Source of the DNA: Serratia sarumanii
GTDB taxonomy: Bacteria > Pseudomonadota > Gammaproteobacteria > Enterobacterales > Enterobacteriaceae
Assembly (NCBI RefSeq): GCF_029962605.1
Contig: NZ_CP124750.1
Coordinates: 1,550,001 to 1,614,000 of the forward strand
Length of the DNA stretch: 64,000 bases
Direction of reading: 5' to 3'
The notes under the pieces are model-generated. The model was given only the letters and a program-made list of their open reading frames with translations, had not been told where the DNA came from and did not search any database. Positions 10,655-23,231 of the stretch are shown here, piece by piece (the stretch's first letter is position 1; every line of letters starts with the position of its first letter). Both the position numbers and the translations under genes were made by a program.

Positions 10655-10670
10655 TGTGACGTAATTCACG
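10655..10670 (+). promoter_or_regulatory. CRP site of the galS promoter
   Basis: TGTGA-N6-TCACG fits the CRP consensus with one mismatch. A -10-like TAGGAT at 10693-10698 would place transcription start near 10704, which puts the CRP site at about -41.5 (class II activation). Confidence 0.7.
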
Positions 10671-10735
10671 CAGAGCAGCGGGCCAATCGGGGTAGGATAG
10701 CGCCACCGGCCACTACCCCGATTTCAGGATCCCGC

Positions 10736-11773
10736 ATGCCTCCAGTTCATCCGATCACCATTCGCGACGTGGCGAAACGCGCCGGGGTCTCCGTGGCGAC
10801 CGTCTCCCGCGTGCTGAATCACAGCGCGCTGACCAGCAAGGAGACGCGCGAGCAGGTGCTGCAGGCGGTGGCGGAGCTGGGCTATCGCCCCAACGCCAAC
10901 GCGCAGGCGCTGGCGACCCAAAGCAGCGATACCCTGGGCGTGGTGGTGATGGACGTCTCCGATCCGTTCTTCGGCGCGCTGGTGAAAGCGGTAGACACGG
11001 TGGCGCAGAAACACCACAAATACCTGCTGATCGGCAACAGCTATCATCAGGCGGACAAAGAGCGACACGCGATCGAAGTGCTGATTCGCCAGCGCTGTAA
11101 CGCCCTGATTGTTCACGCCAAAGCCCTGAGCGACGCCGAGCTGATCGGCTTTCTGGAGCAGGTGCCGGGCATGGTGCTGATCAACCGGATTATTCCCGGC
11201 TATGAGCCGCGCTGCGTCGGGCTGGATAACGTCTGCGGCGCGGAAATGGCGATGCGTCTTTTGCTGTCGCAAGGCCATCGGCGCATCGGCTATCTGGGCT
11301 CCAATCACCCGATCGAAGACGGGCCGCTGCGCCAGCAGGGCTATGCGCAGGCGATGGCCGCCGCCGGGCTGGCCACGCCCGATAACTGGCGCGCCTACGG
11401 TTCGCCGGATCTGCAGGGCGGCGAGGCGGCGATGGTGGAGCTGCTGGGGCGTAACCTGCAGCTGAGCGCGGTGTTCGCCTACAACGACGCCATGGCCGCC
11501 GGCGCCATGGCGGTGCTGAAAGAAAACGGTATCACGGTGCCGCAGCATTTCTCGCTGATCGGCTTCGACGACATCCCCATCGCGCGTTACACCAGCCCCA
11601 AGCTTACCACGGTGCGCTACCCGATCGTCTCGATGGCCACGCTGGCCACCGAGCTGGCGTTGCAGGGCGCGGCAGGCCTGACGGAGCCGCAGGCCGCTCA
11701 TCTGTTCATGCCGACGCTGGTGCGGCGCCATTCTGTCGCCCCCTGGCAAAGTGAGGCGACGGTCACTCTCTGA
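10736..11773 (+). CDS. galS: LacI-family repressor GalS (mgl repressor)
   Basis: 345 residues with strong similarity to E. coli GalS through the whole protein. The LacI-type helix-turn-helix is at about residues 6-27 ([22 protein letters not shown]), followed by the hinge helix ([13 protein letters not shown]) and the periplasmic-binding-protein-like core that binds galactose or fucose. Stretches such as [28 protein letters not shown] and [11 protein letters not shown] distinguish GalR/GalS from other LacI members. The N-terminus carries a few extra residues (MPPVHP) before the usual start. It lies directly before mglB and is preceded by GalS and CRP sites, so it is autoregulated and represses the galactose transporter. 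Confidence 0.95.
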   Translation: MPPVHPITIRDVAKRAGVSVATVSRVLNHSALTSKETREQVLQAVAELGYRPNANAQALATQSSDTLGVVVMDVSDPFFGALVKAVDTVAQKHHKYLLIGNSYHQADKERHAIEVLIRQRCNALIVHAKALSDAELIGFLEQVPGMVLINRIIPGYEPRCVGLDNVCGAEMAMRLLLSQGHRRIGYLGSNHPIEDGPLRQQGYAQAMAAAGLATPDNWRAYGSPDLQGGEAAMVELLGRNLQLSAVFAYNDAMAAGAMAVLKENGITVPQHFSLIGFDDIPIARYTSPKLTTVRYPIVSMATLATELALQGAAGLTEPQAAHLFMPTLVRRHSVAPWQSEATVTL

Positions 11774-11785
11774 CGATTTAATCTT

Positions 11786-11800
11786 GTGTAACCGTTTTCA
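11786..11800 (+). promoter_or_regulatory. GalR/GalS operator of the mgl promoter
   Basis: GTGTAACCGTTTTCA matches the GalR/GalS operator consensus closely and sits immediately upstream of the CRP site, as in the E. coli mgl promoter. Confidence 0.82.
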
Positions 11801-11803
11801 ATC

Positions 11804-11819
11804 TGTGAGAAAATTCACA
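11804..11819 (+). promoter_or_regulatory. CRP site of the mgl promoter
   Basis: TGTGAGAAAATTCACA is a perfect TGTGA-N6-TCACA palindrome. Its centre (11811.5) lies 41.5 bases before the start point predicted from the -10 at 11841, which is the exact class II spacing. Confidence 0.9.
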
Positions 11820-11840
11820 GAATATTAACATCACGCCGTC

Positions 11841-11853
11841 TATGCTCTAGGCG
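11841..11853 (+). promoter_or_regulatory. mgl promoter -10 element and predicted start
   Basis: TATGCT at 11841-11846 is a fair -10 hexamer, and transcription would begin near 11853. There is no good -35, as expected for a CRP-dependent promoter. The leader to the mglB ATG is then about 185 bases and contains no recognised riboswitch or ORF. Confidence 0.65.
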
Positions 11854-12037
11854 TTTTCCGGCGCAAAGGCCCTTGCCGCTGCAACCTTTATCTCGCGCTG
11901 ACACAGCATTTCTCGGAAATAACAAAATCCACGGACGGCAGGTGTTGAGTGGAAATCGCCTGGCCTGGGGTGTGCGCACTGCCGGTGACCATTGGCTCAA
12001 AGACGAGTAATACCCTACACAGAACCGGAGACTGACA

Positions 12038-13030
12038 ATGAATAAGAAGGTTTTCACCCTGGCCGCCATGGCCGCAGCCATGATGTTTGGCGCCGCAGCC
12101 CATGCTGACACCCGTATTGGCGTCACGATTTACAAGTACGACGACAACTTCATGTCGGTGGTGCGCAAGGCGATCGAGAAGGACGCCAAGGCTTCACCGG
12201 ACGTCACCCTGCTGATGAATGACTCGCAGAACGACCAGTCCAAGCAGAACGATCAGATCGACGTGCTGCTGGCCAAGGGCGTGAAAGCGCTGGCGATCAA
12301 CCTGGTCGACCCGGCCGCGGCGCCGGTGGTTATCGATAAGGCGCGCGCAAACGATATCCCGGTGGTGTTCTACAACAAAGAGCCTTCCCGCAAGGCATTG
12401 GACAGCTACGACAAGGCGTATTACGTCGGCACCGACTCCAAAGAATCCGGCGTGATCCAGGGCGAGCTGATCGCCAAACACTGGCAAGCCAACCCGGCCT
12501 GGGATCTGAACAAAGACGGCCAGATCCAGTTCGTACTGCTGAAAGGCGAGCCGGGCCACCCGGATGCCGAAGCGCGCACCACCTACGTGGTGAAAACGCT
12601 GAATGAAAAAGGTATCAAGACCCAGCAGCTGCAGATGGATACCGCGATGTGGGATACCGCGCAGGCGAAAGACAAGATGGATGCCTGGCTCTCCGGCCCG
12701 AACGCCAACAAGATTGAAGTGGTGATCGCCAACAACGACGCCATGGCGATGGGCGCGGTGGAAGCGCTGAAGGCGCATAACAAGACCACTATCCCGGTGT
12801 TTGGCGTCGATGCGTTGCCTGAGGCGCTGGCGCTGGTGAAATCCGGCGCGATGGCGGGCACGGTGCTGAACGACGCCGACAACCAGGCGAAAGCCACCTT
12901 CGAGCTGGCGAAAAACCTGGCGGCGGGCAAACCGGCCACCGAAGGCACCCAATATAAAATCGAAAATAAAGTCGTGCGTATTCCTTACGTCGGCGTAGAT
13001 AAAGACAACCTGTCTCAGTTTGTTAAATAA
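12038..13030 (+). CDS. mglB: D-galactose/glucose-binding periplasmic protein MglB
   Basis: 330 residues. It is the periplasmic receptor for the MglBAC galactose/methyl-galactoside ABC importer and also a chemotaxis ligand carrier for Trg. The signal peptide runs to residue 23 (cleavage after AHA). The mature part begins [16 protein letters not shown], like E. coli MglB. The calcium-binding loop DLNKDGQIQ and the sugar-contact stretches [12 protein letters not shown] and [10 protein letters not shown] are visible. The Shine-Dalgarno ACCGGAGACTG precedes the ATG. A 99-bp spacer with a hairpin follows before mglA. Confidence 0.97.
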   Translation: MNKKVFTLAAMAAAMMFGAAAHADTRIGVTIYKYDDNFMSVVRKAIEKDAKASPDVTLLMNDSQNDQSKQNDQIDVLLAKGVKALAINLVDPAAAPVVIDKARANDIPVVFYNKEPSRKALDSYDKAYYVGTDSKESGVIQGELIAKHWQANPAWDLNKDGQIQFVLLKGEPGHPDAEARTTYVVKTLNEKGIKTQQLQMDTAMWDTAQAKDKMDAWLSGPNANKIEVVIANNDAMAMGAVEALKAHNKTTIPVFGVDALPEALALVKSGAMAGTVLNDADNQAKATFELAKNLAAGKPATEGTQYKIENKVVRIPYVGVDKDNLSQFVK

Positions 13031-13050
13031 GAATTGAGATCCCGCTAAGA

Positions 13051-13091
13051 CCCCGCCTGCGGCGCCAACACCAGGAATACCGCCGGCGGGG
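13051..13091 (+). repeat. Intercistronic hairpin between mglB and mglA
   Basis: CCCCGCCTGCGGC (13051-13063) can pair with GCCGGCGGGG (13082-13091). No T-tract follows. It shares its first 13 bases with the hairpin after gsiB (1670). It probably stabilises the mglB part of the message; this is inference. Confidence 0.6.
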
Positions 13092-13129
13092 ATGTTTACG
13101 ACTGCAAGACAGTTAAGCCAGGTGTATTT

Positions 13130-14638
13130 ATGGCCGATAGCTCACGCGAATTTTTGCTGGAAATGACGGATATCTGTAAGTCATTTCCCGGCGTCAAAGC
13201 CTTGGACAATGTCAATTTACGCGTCCGTCCGCACTCGATTCACGCCCTGATGGGGGAGAACGGCGCGGGGAAATCGACGTTGCTGAAATGCCTGTTCGGC
13301 ATTTATAAAAAAGACAGCGGCAGCATTGTGTTTCAGGGCCGGGAGATCGATTTCAAGAGTTCGAAGGAAGCGCTGGAGCACGGCGTTTCCATGGTGCACC
13401 AGGAGCTGAACCTGGTGCTGCAACGCACCGTGATGGACAATATGTGGCTGGGGCGCTACCCGACCAAAGGCCTGTTCGTCGATCAGGAAAAAATGCTCAA
13501 AGACACCCAGGCGATCTTCGACGAGCTGGATATCGACATCAACCCGCGCGAAAAGGTGGGCAACCTGTCGGTGTCACAGATGCAGATGATCGAAATCGCC
13601 AAGGCGTTCTCCTACGACGCCAAAATCGTCATCATGGATGAACCGACCTCCTCGCTGACGGAGAAAGAGGTCAATCATCTGTTCACCATCATCCGCAAGC
13701 TGAAAGAGCGCGGCTGCGGCATCGTTTATATCTCGCACAAGATGGAAGAGATCTTCCAGCTGTGTGACGAGATAACGGTGCTGCGCGATGGCCAGTGGAT
13801 CGCCACCCAACCGCTGGAAGGGCTGGATATGGACAAGATCATCGCCATGATGGTCGGCCGCTCGCTCAGCCAGCGCTTCCCCGACAGGCAGAACACGCCG
13901 GGTGAGGTGATCCTCGAGGTGAAAAATCTGACGTCGCTGCGCCAGCCCTCGATCCGCGATGTGTCCTTCGATCTGCACCAAGGCGAGATCCTCGGCATCG
14001 CCGGGCTGGTGGGCGCTAAGCGCACTGATATCGTCGAGACGCTGTTCGGCATTCGCGAAAAGGTGGCGGGCACCATCAAGCTGCACGGAAAAGCGATCGA
14101 TAACCACAGCGCCAACGAAGCGATCAACCACGGTTTTGCGCTGGTGACCGAAGAGCGCCGATCCACCGGGATTTACGCCTACCTCGACGTGGGCTTCAAC
14201 TCGCTGATCTCCAATATCCGCAATTATAAAAACAAGCTCGGCCTGCTGGATAACGCGCGGATGAAGAGCGACACCCAGTGGGTGATCGACGCCATGCGGG
14301 TGAAAACGCCGGGGCATCACACCCATATCGGCTCGCTGTCCGGCGGCAATCAGCAGAAGGTGATCATCGGCCGCTGGCTGCTGACGCAGCCGGAGATCCT
14401 GATGCTGGATGAACCGACGCGCGGCATCGACGTGGGCGCCAAGTTCGAGATTTATCAGCTGATGACCGAACTGGCGAAGAAGGGCAAGGGGATCATTATC
14501 GTCTCGTCCGAAATGCCGGAGCTTTTGGGGATCACCGACCGTATTTTGGTGATGAGCAATGGTCAGGTTGCGGGCATCGTTAACACCAAACAGACCTCGC
14601 AAAATGAAATCTTACGTCTCGCCTCCCTGCACCTTTAA
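13130..14638 (+). CDS. mglA: Galactose/methyl galactoside import ATP-binding protein MglA
   Basis: 502 residues with two ABC domains, the layout of sugar importers of the CUT2 class. The first Walker A is GENGAGKST at residues 42-50, and the first Walker B region is [15 protein letters not shown]. In the second half the Walker A is degenerate (GLVGAKRTD) while the signature LSGGNQQKV and Walker [20 protein letters not shown] are kept, which is normal for MglA/RbsA. It acts in the cytoplasm on the MglC membrane dimer. It is followed after 11 bases by mglC. Confidence 0.97.
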   Translation: MADSSREFLLEMTDICKSFPGVKALDNVNLRVRPHSIHALMGENGAGKSTLLKCLFGIYKKDSGSIVFQGREIDFKSSKEALEHGVSMVHQELNLVLQRTVMDNMWLGRYPTKGLFVDQEKMLKDTQAIFDELDIDINPREKVGNLSVSQMQMIEIAKAFSYDAKIVIMDEPTSSLTEKEVNHLFTIIRKLKERGCGIVYISHKMEEIFQLCDEITVLRDGQWIATQPLEGLDMDKIIAMMVGRSLSQRFPDRQNTPGEVILEVKNLTSLRQPSIRDVSFDLHQGEILGIAGLVGAKRTDIVETLFGIREKVAGTIKLHGKAIDNHSANEAINHGFALVTEERRSTGIYAYLDVGFNSLISNIRNYKNKLGLLDNARMKSDTQWVIDAMRVKTPGHHTHIGSLSGGNQQKVIIGRWLLTQPEILMLDEPTRGIDVGAKFEIYQLMTELAKKGKGIIIVSSEMPELLGITDRILVMSNGQVAGIVNTKQTSQNEILRLASLHL

Positions 14639-14649
14639 GGATCGGAATT

Positions 14650-15660
14650 ATGAACGCGCTAAATAAAAAAACGTTATTTACCTATTTCAAGGAAGGCGGC
14701 ATTTACGTGGTGTTGCTGGTGCTGTTGGCCATCATCATCATTCAGGATCCTACCTTCCTCAGCCTGATGAACCTGAGCAACATTCTGACGCAGTCTTCGG
14801 TGCGCATCATCATCGCGTTGGGCGTGGCGGGGCTGATCGTGACCCAGGGCACCGACCTGTCCGCCGGGCGGCAGGTGGGGCTGGCGGCGGTGGTGGCGGC
14901 CACGCTGCTGCAGTCGATGGATAACGTCAACAAGGTGTTCCCGCACATGGAAACCTGGTCGATTCCCCTGGTTATCCTGCTGGTGTGTGCGGTCGGCGCG
15001 GTGATCGGCCTGGTTAACGGCCTGATTATCGCCTATCTCAACGTGACGCCGTTCATCACCACCCTGGGCACCATGATCATCGTCTACGGCATCAACTCGC
15101 TGTATTACGACTCGGTCGGCGCTTCGCCGGTCGCGGGCTTCGATCCGAAGTTCTCCACCTTTGCCCAGGGCTTCTTGCGCTTCGGCGACTTTAAGCTGTC
15201 GTACATTACCTTCTATGCGCTGATCGCCATCATATTCGTCTGGATCCTGTGGACCAAGACCCGCTTCGGCAAGAACATTTTCGCCATCGGCGGCAACCCG
15301 GAAGCGGCCAAGGTGTCCGGGGTCAACGTGCCGTTGAACCTGATCATGATCTATGCGCTGTCCGGCGTGTTCTACGCCTTCGGCGGCCTGCTGGAAGCGG
15401 GGCGCATCGGCAGCGCCACCAATAACCTCGGCTTTATGTACGAGCTGGACGCCATCGCCGCCTGCGTGGTGGGGGGCGTCTCCTTCGCCGGCGGGGTGGG
15501 TACGGTGTGGGGCGTGGTGACCGGGGTGATCATCTTTACCGTCATCAACTACGGCCTGACCTATATCGGCATCAACCCGTACTGGCAGTACATCATCAAG
15601 GGCAGCATCATCATCTTCGCCGTGGCGCTGGACTCGTTGAAATACGCCAAGAAGAAGTAG
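14650..15660 (+). CDS. mglC: Galactose/methyl galactoside ABC permease MglC
   Basis: 336 residues, the E. coli MglC length. It is an inner-membrane permease of the CUT2 (BPD_transp_2) family with about ten hydrophobic segments. Characteristic stretches are LGVAGLIVTQGTDLSAGRQVGLAAVVAATLLQS and TRFGKNIFAIGGNPEAAKVSGVNV, the latter being the coupling loop to MglA. GLLEAGRIGSATNNLGFMYELDAIAACVVGG lies near the C-terminus. It is the last gene of galS-mglBAC and is followed by a terminator. Confidence 0.96.
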   Translation: MNALNKKTLFTYFKEGGIYVVLLVLLAIIIIQDPTFLSLMNLSNILTQSSVRIIIALGVAGLIVTQGTDLSAGRQVGLAAVVAATLLQSMDNVNKVFPHMETWSIPLVILLVCAVGAVIGLVNGLIIAYLNVTPFITTLGTMIIVYGINSLYYDSVGASPVAGFDPKFSTFAQGFLRFGDFKLSYITFYALIAIIFVWILWTKTRFGKNIFAIGGNPEAAKVSGVNVPLNLIMIYALSGVFYAFGGLLEAGRIGSATNNLGFMYELDAIAACVVGGVSFAGGVGTVWGVVTGVIIFTVINYGLTYIGINPYWQYIIKGSIIIFAVALDSLKYAKKK

Positions 15661-15681
15661 ATTTACCGCAGTACAGACGAC

Positions 15682-15711
15682 AAGGCCGGCAAAATATGCC
15701 GGCCTTTCTGT
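15682..15711 (+). terminator. Terminator after mglC
   Basis: AAGGCCGGCA (15682-15691) pairs with TGCCGGCCTT (15697-15706), followed by TTCTGTT. It separates mglC from the convergent sanA. Confidence 0.8.
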
Positions 15712-15726
15712 TGGGCGTTTGCCGCG

Positions 15727-16507
<781 letters not shown>

Positions 16508-16594
16508 TCAAGGCTACTTTACCTGACCGACCTACGCAAGACGTGAACCGCCTGAAGCACGCGCGCCGCCGCATTTTTCGGCGTTTTTGTCGCA

Positions 16595-16621
16595 CAAAAA
16601 AGCCCGGCGGAGCCGGGCTGG
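16595..16621 (-). terminator. Terminator of maeA
   Basis: On the minus strand CAGCCCGGCTCCGCCGGGCT is followed by a run of Ts (16596-16601 read as A on the plus strand). It lies about 20 bases after the maeA stop. Confidence 0.82.
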
Positions 16622-16639
16622 GTCATTTCAGCGCGCCAT

Positions 16640-18349
<1,710 letters not shown>

Positions 18350-18558
18350 TCACGTATCAGATAACTTTATTGCCGACGATCCTAAAAGATAAAGAGCAGA
18401 TGTACAGCATTTGTTGCCCGATGATGAACCAGGTTGGCGTAATTATCGACAATCAAATGATTTTTTAACTAAAGAAAGTGTCTCTGGCGGCGTCGGGGCA
18501 TTGTATTTGGTGGGCGGGGCTGTTAGCGACGGAACCGGATGGCTCCGCCGTTGAGCGC

Positions 18559-19443
18559 TTAGAACGCGGCGCGGCTGACGTTTTGGCAGCCCAGCGCCGC
18601 CAGGGTGACGCGGGTGGCGTCCCACTGACTGATGATCGCCTCCTGCGGTTCGGCCAGCACGGCGCGGCGGATGTTCAGGCAGTCGCCGCCGGAGAGGTTC
18701 AGCAGGATCAGCGCGGCCTGCAGCGGCGGCAGGCTCGGGTTGAAGGCGGCGTTTTCCGCATAGCGGCCGGCGTAGATGGTGCCGTCCGCCGTTTCCAGCG
18801 CCACGCCGCTGTGGGCGTTGCTGTACGGCGCGTGGCTTCGGTTGGCTGCCGCCAGCGCCGCCTGTGCCAGCGCATCGTTCAGCGCCAGCTGATGGCCATG
18901 ATCGACCTCGTCCATCAGCAGCGAGGCGACATCGAGATCTTTCGGGCCGAAGGCGTCCGGCAGATAGTCCGCCAGCGTGGCCGGCGCGCGGCCCGGCAGA
19001 CGGATCTGCAGCTCGCCGCCGCTGTTCAGTTCATTCATAAACTGGCGGCAATGGCCGCACGGCGTGTAGTTGACGGTGACCGAGGCCAGCGCTTTTTCGC
19101 CGCGCAGCCAGGCGTGCGTTACCGCACTCTGTTCCGCATGCACGGATTGCTGCAGCGGCGCGCCGCTGAATTCCATATTGGCGCCGAAATAGAGGTTGCC
19201 GCTTTGCCCGCGCGCGATGGCGCCGACATGGAAGTGCGATATCGGGGTTAACGAGCAGGCCGCCGCCAGCGGCAGCAGCGCGAATGCCAGCGCATCATCG
19301 TCCAGCCCGCAGCCTGTGCGGATCGCCGCCGCTTGCTCGGCCGTGAACATCGCCGGAAAGTCAGGCGCGTCCAGATAGGGCTGCAGGGCGGATTGCAGTG
19401 TCGCGGGCAGTGCGCTGAACGCGGTGTGAAAACGCGGATGCAT
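18559..19443 (-). CDS. cdd: Cytidine deaminase Cdd
   Basis: 294 residues, the E. coli length. It deaminates cytidine and deoxycytidine in pyrimidine salvage. The zinc site is complete: His102 and Glu104 in SVHAEQSAV, and Cys129/Cys132 in [10 protein letters not shown]. This is the long two-domain form, with an inactive second deaminase-like domain from about residue 190. It lies 137 bases downstream of yohK on the same strand, and a palindrome TGCGA-N6-TCGCA in that gap (19552-19567) is a probable CRP or CRP/Sxy target. Confidence 0.97.
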   Translation of the reverse strand: MHPRFHTAFSALPATLQSALQPYLDAPDFPAMFTAEQAAAIRTGCGLDDDALAFALLPLAAACSLTPISHFHVGAIARGQSGNLYFGANMEFSGAPLQQSVHAEQSAVTHAWLRGEKALASVTVNYTPCGHCRQFMNELNSGGELQIRLPGRAPATLADYLPDAFGPKDLDVASLLMDEVDHGHQLALNDALAQAALAAANRSHAPYSNAHSGVALETADGTIYAGRYAENAAFNPSLPPLQAALILLNLSGGDCLNIRRAVLAEPQEAIISQWDATRVTLAALGCQNVSRAAF

Positions 19444-19551
19444 AGAAAGTCTCTCTACAGGTTAACGGGATAACATTCTAGGCAGGCCAGAGACATTAAA
19501 GTGTGATTAATGTCTCTTAATTGATGAAATTAGTGCAATGAGATACATAAA

Positions 19552-19567
19552 TGCGAGATGTATCGCA
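19552..19567. promoter_or_regulatory. CRP-S-like palindrome upstream of cdd
   Basis: TGCGAGATGTATCGCA is a perfect TGCGA-N6-TCGCA palindrome about 110 bases before the cdd start on the minus strand. It differs from the ordinary CRP site (TGTGA-N6-TCACA) at exactly the positions that define Sxy/TfoX-dependent CRP-S sites. It could also be a plain low-affinity CRP site working with CytR. Confidence 0.5.
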
Positions 19568-19580
19568 AGTTTCACCCTGT

Positions 19581-20276
19581 TCAACTGAACAGGTGCAGCA
19601 GCACCGGGAACAGGAACGGTGCCAGCAGCGAGGTGATGATGCCGCAGATCACCAGCGCCAGCGAGCCGAAAGCGCCTTCCTGGTAGTCCATCTCCGCGCA
19701 GCGTGCGGTGCCCAGCGCGTGGGACGCGGTGCCCATCGCCAGGCCGCGCGCCGAGTGGGTGGTGATTGTCAACAGGTTGAACAGCGTATGGCCGAACACG
19801 GCGCCGAGGATACCGACGAAAATGACGCAGACCGCGCTGATCGCCGGAATGCCGCCGAGCGAGTCCGCGACGGCCATGGCGATCGGCGTAGTGACCGATT
19901 TCGGCAGGATAGAGGCGGCGATTTCCGGCGTGGCGCCCAGCCACAGGGCGATGGCGCCGCCGCTGATCATGGCGGTCAGGCTGCCGATGAAGCACACCGC
20001 GATAATCGATTTCCAGCGCGCGCGGATCTGGTGCAACTGCTCATACAGCGGGAAGGCCAGCGCGACGACCGCCGGCTGCAGCAGATCGTTGAGGATTTTG
20101 CTGCCCAGGAAGTAACGCTCATAGGGGATGCCGGTGAGCAGCAGCAGCGGGATGATCACCGCCATGGAAACCAGCAGCGGATTGAGCAGCGGCATATTCA
20201 GCTTGCGCGCCAGCCAGCGCGCGGCGAAATAGACCGCCAGCGTCAGCGGCAGCGACCACCAGATTTCATGGATCAT
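19581..20276 (-). CDS. yohK: LrgB-family inner-membrane protein YohK
   Basis: 231 residues, the E. coli YohK size, with the LrgB/CidB pattern of many hydrophobic segments. Characteristic stretches are [54 protein letters not shown] and [25 protein letters not shown]. Its start overlaps the end of yohJ by four bases, so the pair is translationally coupled. LrgAB-type pairs are linked in other bacteria to murein hydrolase control or to export of small metabolites; the role in enterobacteria is unsettled. Confidence 0.93.
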   Translation of the reverse strand: MIHEIWWSLPLTLAVYFAARWLARKLNMPLLNPLLVSMAVIIPLLLLTGIPYERYFLGSKILNDLLQPAVVALAFPLYEQLHQIRARWKSIIAVCFIGSLTAMISGGAIALWLGATPEIAASILPKSVTTPIAMAVADSLGGIPAISAVCVIFVGILGAVFGHTLFNLLTITTHSARGLAMGTASHALGTARCAEMDYQEGAFGSLALVICGIITSLLAPFLFPVLLHLFS

Positions 20277-20680
20277 GAGTTACCCTCCGTGTCGTCGGGT
20301 TTGCCGGCGATGCGGCGCTCGCGATGAAAATAATGTGAGGTATAGCCGACCACCACCAGCACCATCAGCGTACTGATCAGGCAAGAGATAACCAGCGGGC
20401 CCAGATGCGCGACGATCTGGTCGTAGTATTTCATCACCCCGACGCCGATCGGCACGAACAGCAGCACCATGTAGCGGATCAGCAGATGGCAGCCGGGTTT
20501 AACCCATTTGGCCGGCATAATCTGGGTAGAGAGCAGGGCGAACAGCAGCAGCATGCCGAGAATGCTGCCGGGAATGGCGAACGGCAGCAGCGCCGCCAGC
20601 GCGTTGCCGACGAACAGACAAAGGTAGATGAGGAGCAGAGCCCTCAGGTATTTCCAGCATAGTGTGAGCACGTTGGCCAT
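20273..20680 (-). CDS. yohJ: LrgA-family inner-membrane protein YohJ
   Basis: 135 residues from the ATG at 20680, chosen because the protein then begins [21 protein letters not shown] like E. coli YohJ and has GGGAAAAG upstream. A longer in-frame start at 20713 is possible. It has four hydrophobic segments and the LrgA motif [36 protein letters not shown], then [11 protein letters not shown]. It is the holin-like partner of YohK and overlaps it by four bases. The neighbours yohK and cdd keep the E. coli order. Confidence 0.9.
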   Translation of the reverse strand: MANVLTLCWKYLRALLLIYLCLFVGNALAALLPFAIPGSILGMLLLFALLSTQIMPAKWVKPGCHLLIRYMVLLFVPIGVGVMKYYDQIVAHLGPLVISCLISTLMVLVVVGYTSHYFHRERRIAGKPDDTEGNS

Positions 20681-20818
20681 TGTCTTTTCCCGTTTAACCG
20701 ATGCATTCATCATACAATTAAACTGTGAGCCATGCCACAGATCGCGCCATGAATTCTCGCTATGGGCGCCATGCCCGATCGGCGGGTTGACAGCCCGGAA
20801 TGGCCGCTACGCGCGGAT

Positions 20819-22033
20819 TCAGCGCGCGTCTTCGGCGGTTGCCGCAGCCTGTTCTGCCAGCCGATGGCCAAGGAAGAAAAACAGCAGGCTAAGCAGCGCG
20901 CAAACGATCAACATCACGAACATCAACGGCGGCGCGGCATAGCTGAGCAGCATACCGCTCAGAACCGGATTGATGGCGCCGCCCAGCGCGCTGAGGTTTT
21001 GCACGCCATAGTAGCTGCCTTTCAGATGCGGCGGCGCGATAAAGTCGATGAACATGTATTCCACCGGAATGACGATGATTTCGCCGAGGGTAAACACCGC
21101 CATCGCCACCATCCACAGCCAGACCGCCTGGCCGGCCATCATGAAACCGAGCAGCCCGACGATGAAAAACAGCGTGCCCAGCACCAGCCAGCGCAGCATG
21201 TTTTCCTGGCGCATGCCGCGGCTGAGCAAGTATTGCAGGGCGATAACGATGCCGGCGTTGACGATCATTACCAGCCCGATGATTTTGTAGGCGAACTCGG
21301 CGCTGGAGACGGTGATCAGGTACTGCGACAGATAGCCGGTGAACTGACCGAACACCACGGCGCCCAGGGTGCTGCCGAGAGTGAAGTAGATAAGCCGCCG
21401 ATCGCTGCGCAGGATAGTCACCGTCTGGCGGAAGTTGGGGAGCGCCGCCGGTGCGGCGGCGGTTGGCGCCGGGCGCTGTTCCCGGCCGCGCAAGCGCAGG
21501 CTCAGCGCCGCCACCGTCGCCAGCGCCAACCCGCCCGACAGATAAAACGGCAGCAGCGGGCTAAGCCCGGCCACCAGCACGCCGAGCGCAGAGCCGATCG
21601 CCCAGCCGACGTTGACCAACGTATAGTTGATAGAGAAAGCCTTGATGCGCTGCTCGACCGGCAGCCAGTCGGCGAAGCAGGCCTTGATGGTGATACTCAG
21701 CACCGAATAGCAGGTATGCAGGATCGCCAGCACCACGATGACGCCGCCGGGGCGCGGGATCCAGGGAATGGCGAAGAAGCTCAGCGCAAACAAGACAATC
21801 GACAGCAGGATCAGGCGGTTTTTGCTGAATTTGTCCACCAGATAGCCGCCGTACAGGCTGGCAAGGATGCCGAGGGTCAGGCTGACGCCCAGGATCACGC
21901 CCACGCTCTTCGGCAGCAGATGGAAATGCTCGGTGAGGTAGATGGTGATGAACGGCAGCGTCACGCCGCGGCCGATGGTCAACACCAGCGAACTGGCCAG
22001 CAGTACGTTGATCAGCGAGGGGAATCCCTTCAT
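20819..22033 (-). CDS. MFS exporter, YdeE/MdtH-like
   Basis: 404 residues from the ATG at 22033, where the protein begins MKGFPSLINVLLASSLVLTIGRGVTLPFITIYL. That start resembles E. coli YdeE, a proton-driven dipeptide and arabinose exporter. An in-frame ATG at 22078 would add 15 residues without similarity. About twelve hydrophobic segments are seen. Family stretches are IKAFSINYTLVNVGWAIGSALG and TLGEIIVIPVEYMFIDFIAPPHLKGSYYGVQNL. It does not occur here in E. coli, so it is a local insertion. The substrate is unknown. A short proline/alanine-rich linker separates its two halves. Confidence 0.85.
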   Translation of the reverse strand: MKGFPSLINVLLASSLVLTIGRGVTLPFITIYLTEHFHLLPKSVGVILGVSLTLGILASLYGGYLVDKFSKNRLILLSIVLFALSFFAIPWIPRPGGVIVVLAILHTCYSVLSITIKACFADWLPVEQRIKAFSINYTLVNVGWAIGSALGVLVAGLSPLLPFYLSGGLALATVAALSLRLRGREQRPAPTAAAPAALPNFRQTVTILRSDRRLIYFTLGSTLGAVVFGQFTGYLSQYLITVSSAEFAYKIIGLVMIVNAGIVIALQYLLSRGMRQENMLRWLVLGTLFFIVGLLGFMMAGQAVWLWMVAMAVFTLGEIIVIPVEYMFIDFIAPPHLKGSYYGVQNLSALGGAINPVLSGMLLSYAAPPLMFVMLIVCALLSLLFFFLGHRLAEQAAATAEDAR

Positions 22034-22163
22034 TCGAAGCCTGTTTATGCATACAGTTATGGGCGATGCAGATAACATAGCGTATTTTGGCGAGGACGGA
22101 AGGGGAAAGCCGATAATTAGGTTAAAAACAGAGGCTGCGTCGCCAGCCTCGTCAAAAACAGCA

Positions 22164-23231
22164 CTATTTACCGTGTTCGGCCTGCAGCGTGGCGAACCAC
22201 GGCTGGACGAAATCGCTGCTGCTGCCCCAGCCGGGGATGATCTTCGCCAGCCCGGCGACGTTGACCGGCCCCGGCTGCGCCAGCAGCAGCGCTTGCGGAA
22301 TGACCGTCGCTTTGAACTGATAGCTGTCCGGCGTGCTTTCCCCGGCGATCTTGTTGGCCACCAGGCGCAGGTTGACTGCGCCGATAAGCTTCGGATCCAC
22401 CGCCACGCTGACCTGCCACGGGCTGCCGGCCTCGCGCATCAGCTGCAAGTCCTGGTTGGAGATATCGATGCTGTACAGCTTGATTTCGGTGCGGCCGTTC
22501 TCTTTCAGCGCCTTGTAAGCGCCCTGGGTGAAGGCATCCCAGGTGCCCCAGATGGCGTCAATCTTGCCTTTCGGGTATTTCGCCAGCACCGCGCCCACCT
22601 TGTTGGCAGTATCGCCCTGCACGTCGGAGGAGACCGCGCCGATCGATTCCAGCTCGTGAATGCCCGGATGCTGTTTCAGCAGTTGCTGATAGGCGGCCTG
22701 GCGGCGTTCCATCGGCGGGAAGCCGGCCACCCAGAGTTTGATGATGTTGGCCTGGCCGTTGAAATCCTTCACCAGCTGGCCGAAGGAGGCGTTGGCCAGC
22801 GAAGCGTCGTCCTGCTGCGAGACGGTGACGCCGGGAACGCTGCCGCTGACGTCGGTATCGAAAGCCGCGACGGCGATGCCGGCCGCCGCGATGCGTTTGA
22901 CCAGGTCGGTGGAATAGGGGGCTCGCCCCTGCGAGAGAATGATGCCGTCATATTTCTGGCTGATAGCCTGGTTGACGAAGTCCTGGAAGCGCGCGTCGTC
23001 GCCGTTGCTGAGGAAAGTGTCCACCTTGAAGCCAAGCTTGCGCCCTTCCTGAATGGCGCCCGCCAAGAATTGCGTGGTGTTGTCGTCGGAGCCGAGATTG
23101 CGGATCACCGCGATGCGCACCGGCCCCTGATGCTGAGCGATGGCGGCCGGCACGGCGGCGGTTTCCGCCGCCTGCAGCGGCAGGGCGGCCAGCAGGCTGA
23201 GGGCGAGCAGCGAAGTCTTGAGGTTTTTCAT
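22164..23231 (-). CDS. Orphan periplasmic sugar-binding protein
   Basis: 355 residues from the ATG at 23231, with a GGAG Shine-Dalgarno nine bases upstream. The signal peptide is clear (MKNLKTSLLALSLLAALPLQAAE). The rest is a type 1 periplasmic binding protein of the ribose/galactose/AI-2 class (RIAVIRNLGSDDNTTQFLAGAIQEGRKLGF, then GIAVAAFDTDVSG and AIWGTWDAFTQGAYKAL). No ABC ATPase or permease gene lies next to it, so it is an orphan. It might feed a transporter encoded elsewhere or act as a sensor input. The ligand cannot be told from the sequence. Confidence 0.82.
   Translation of the reverse strand: MKNLKTSLLALSLLAALPLQAAETAAVPAAIAQHQGPVRIAVIRNLGSDDNTTQFLAGAIQEGRKLGFKVDTFLSNGDDARFQDFVNQAISQKYDGIILSQGRAPYSTDLVKRIAAAGIAVAAFDTDVSGSVPGVTVSQQDDASLANASFGQLVKDFNGQANIIKLWVAGFPPMERRQAAYQQLLKQHPGIHELESIGAVSSDVQGDTANKVGAVLAKYPKGKIDAIWGTWDAFTQGAYKALKENGRTEIKLYSIDISNQDLQLMREAGSPWQVSVAVDPKLIGAVNLRLVANKIAGESTPDSYQFKATVIPQALLLAQPGPVNVAGLAKIIPGWGSSSDFVQPWFATLQAEHGK

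Noticed and set aside
20762..22075. Long plus-strand frame over the MFS gene (437 codons)
   Set aside because: Very rich in Gln, His, Arg and Asp, the composition of an antisense frame of a membrane protein gene.
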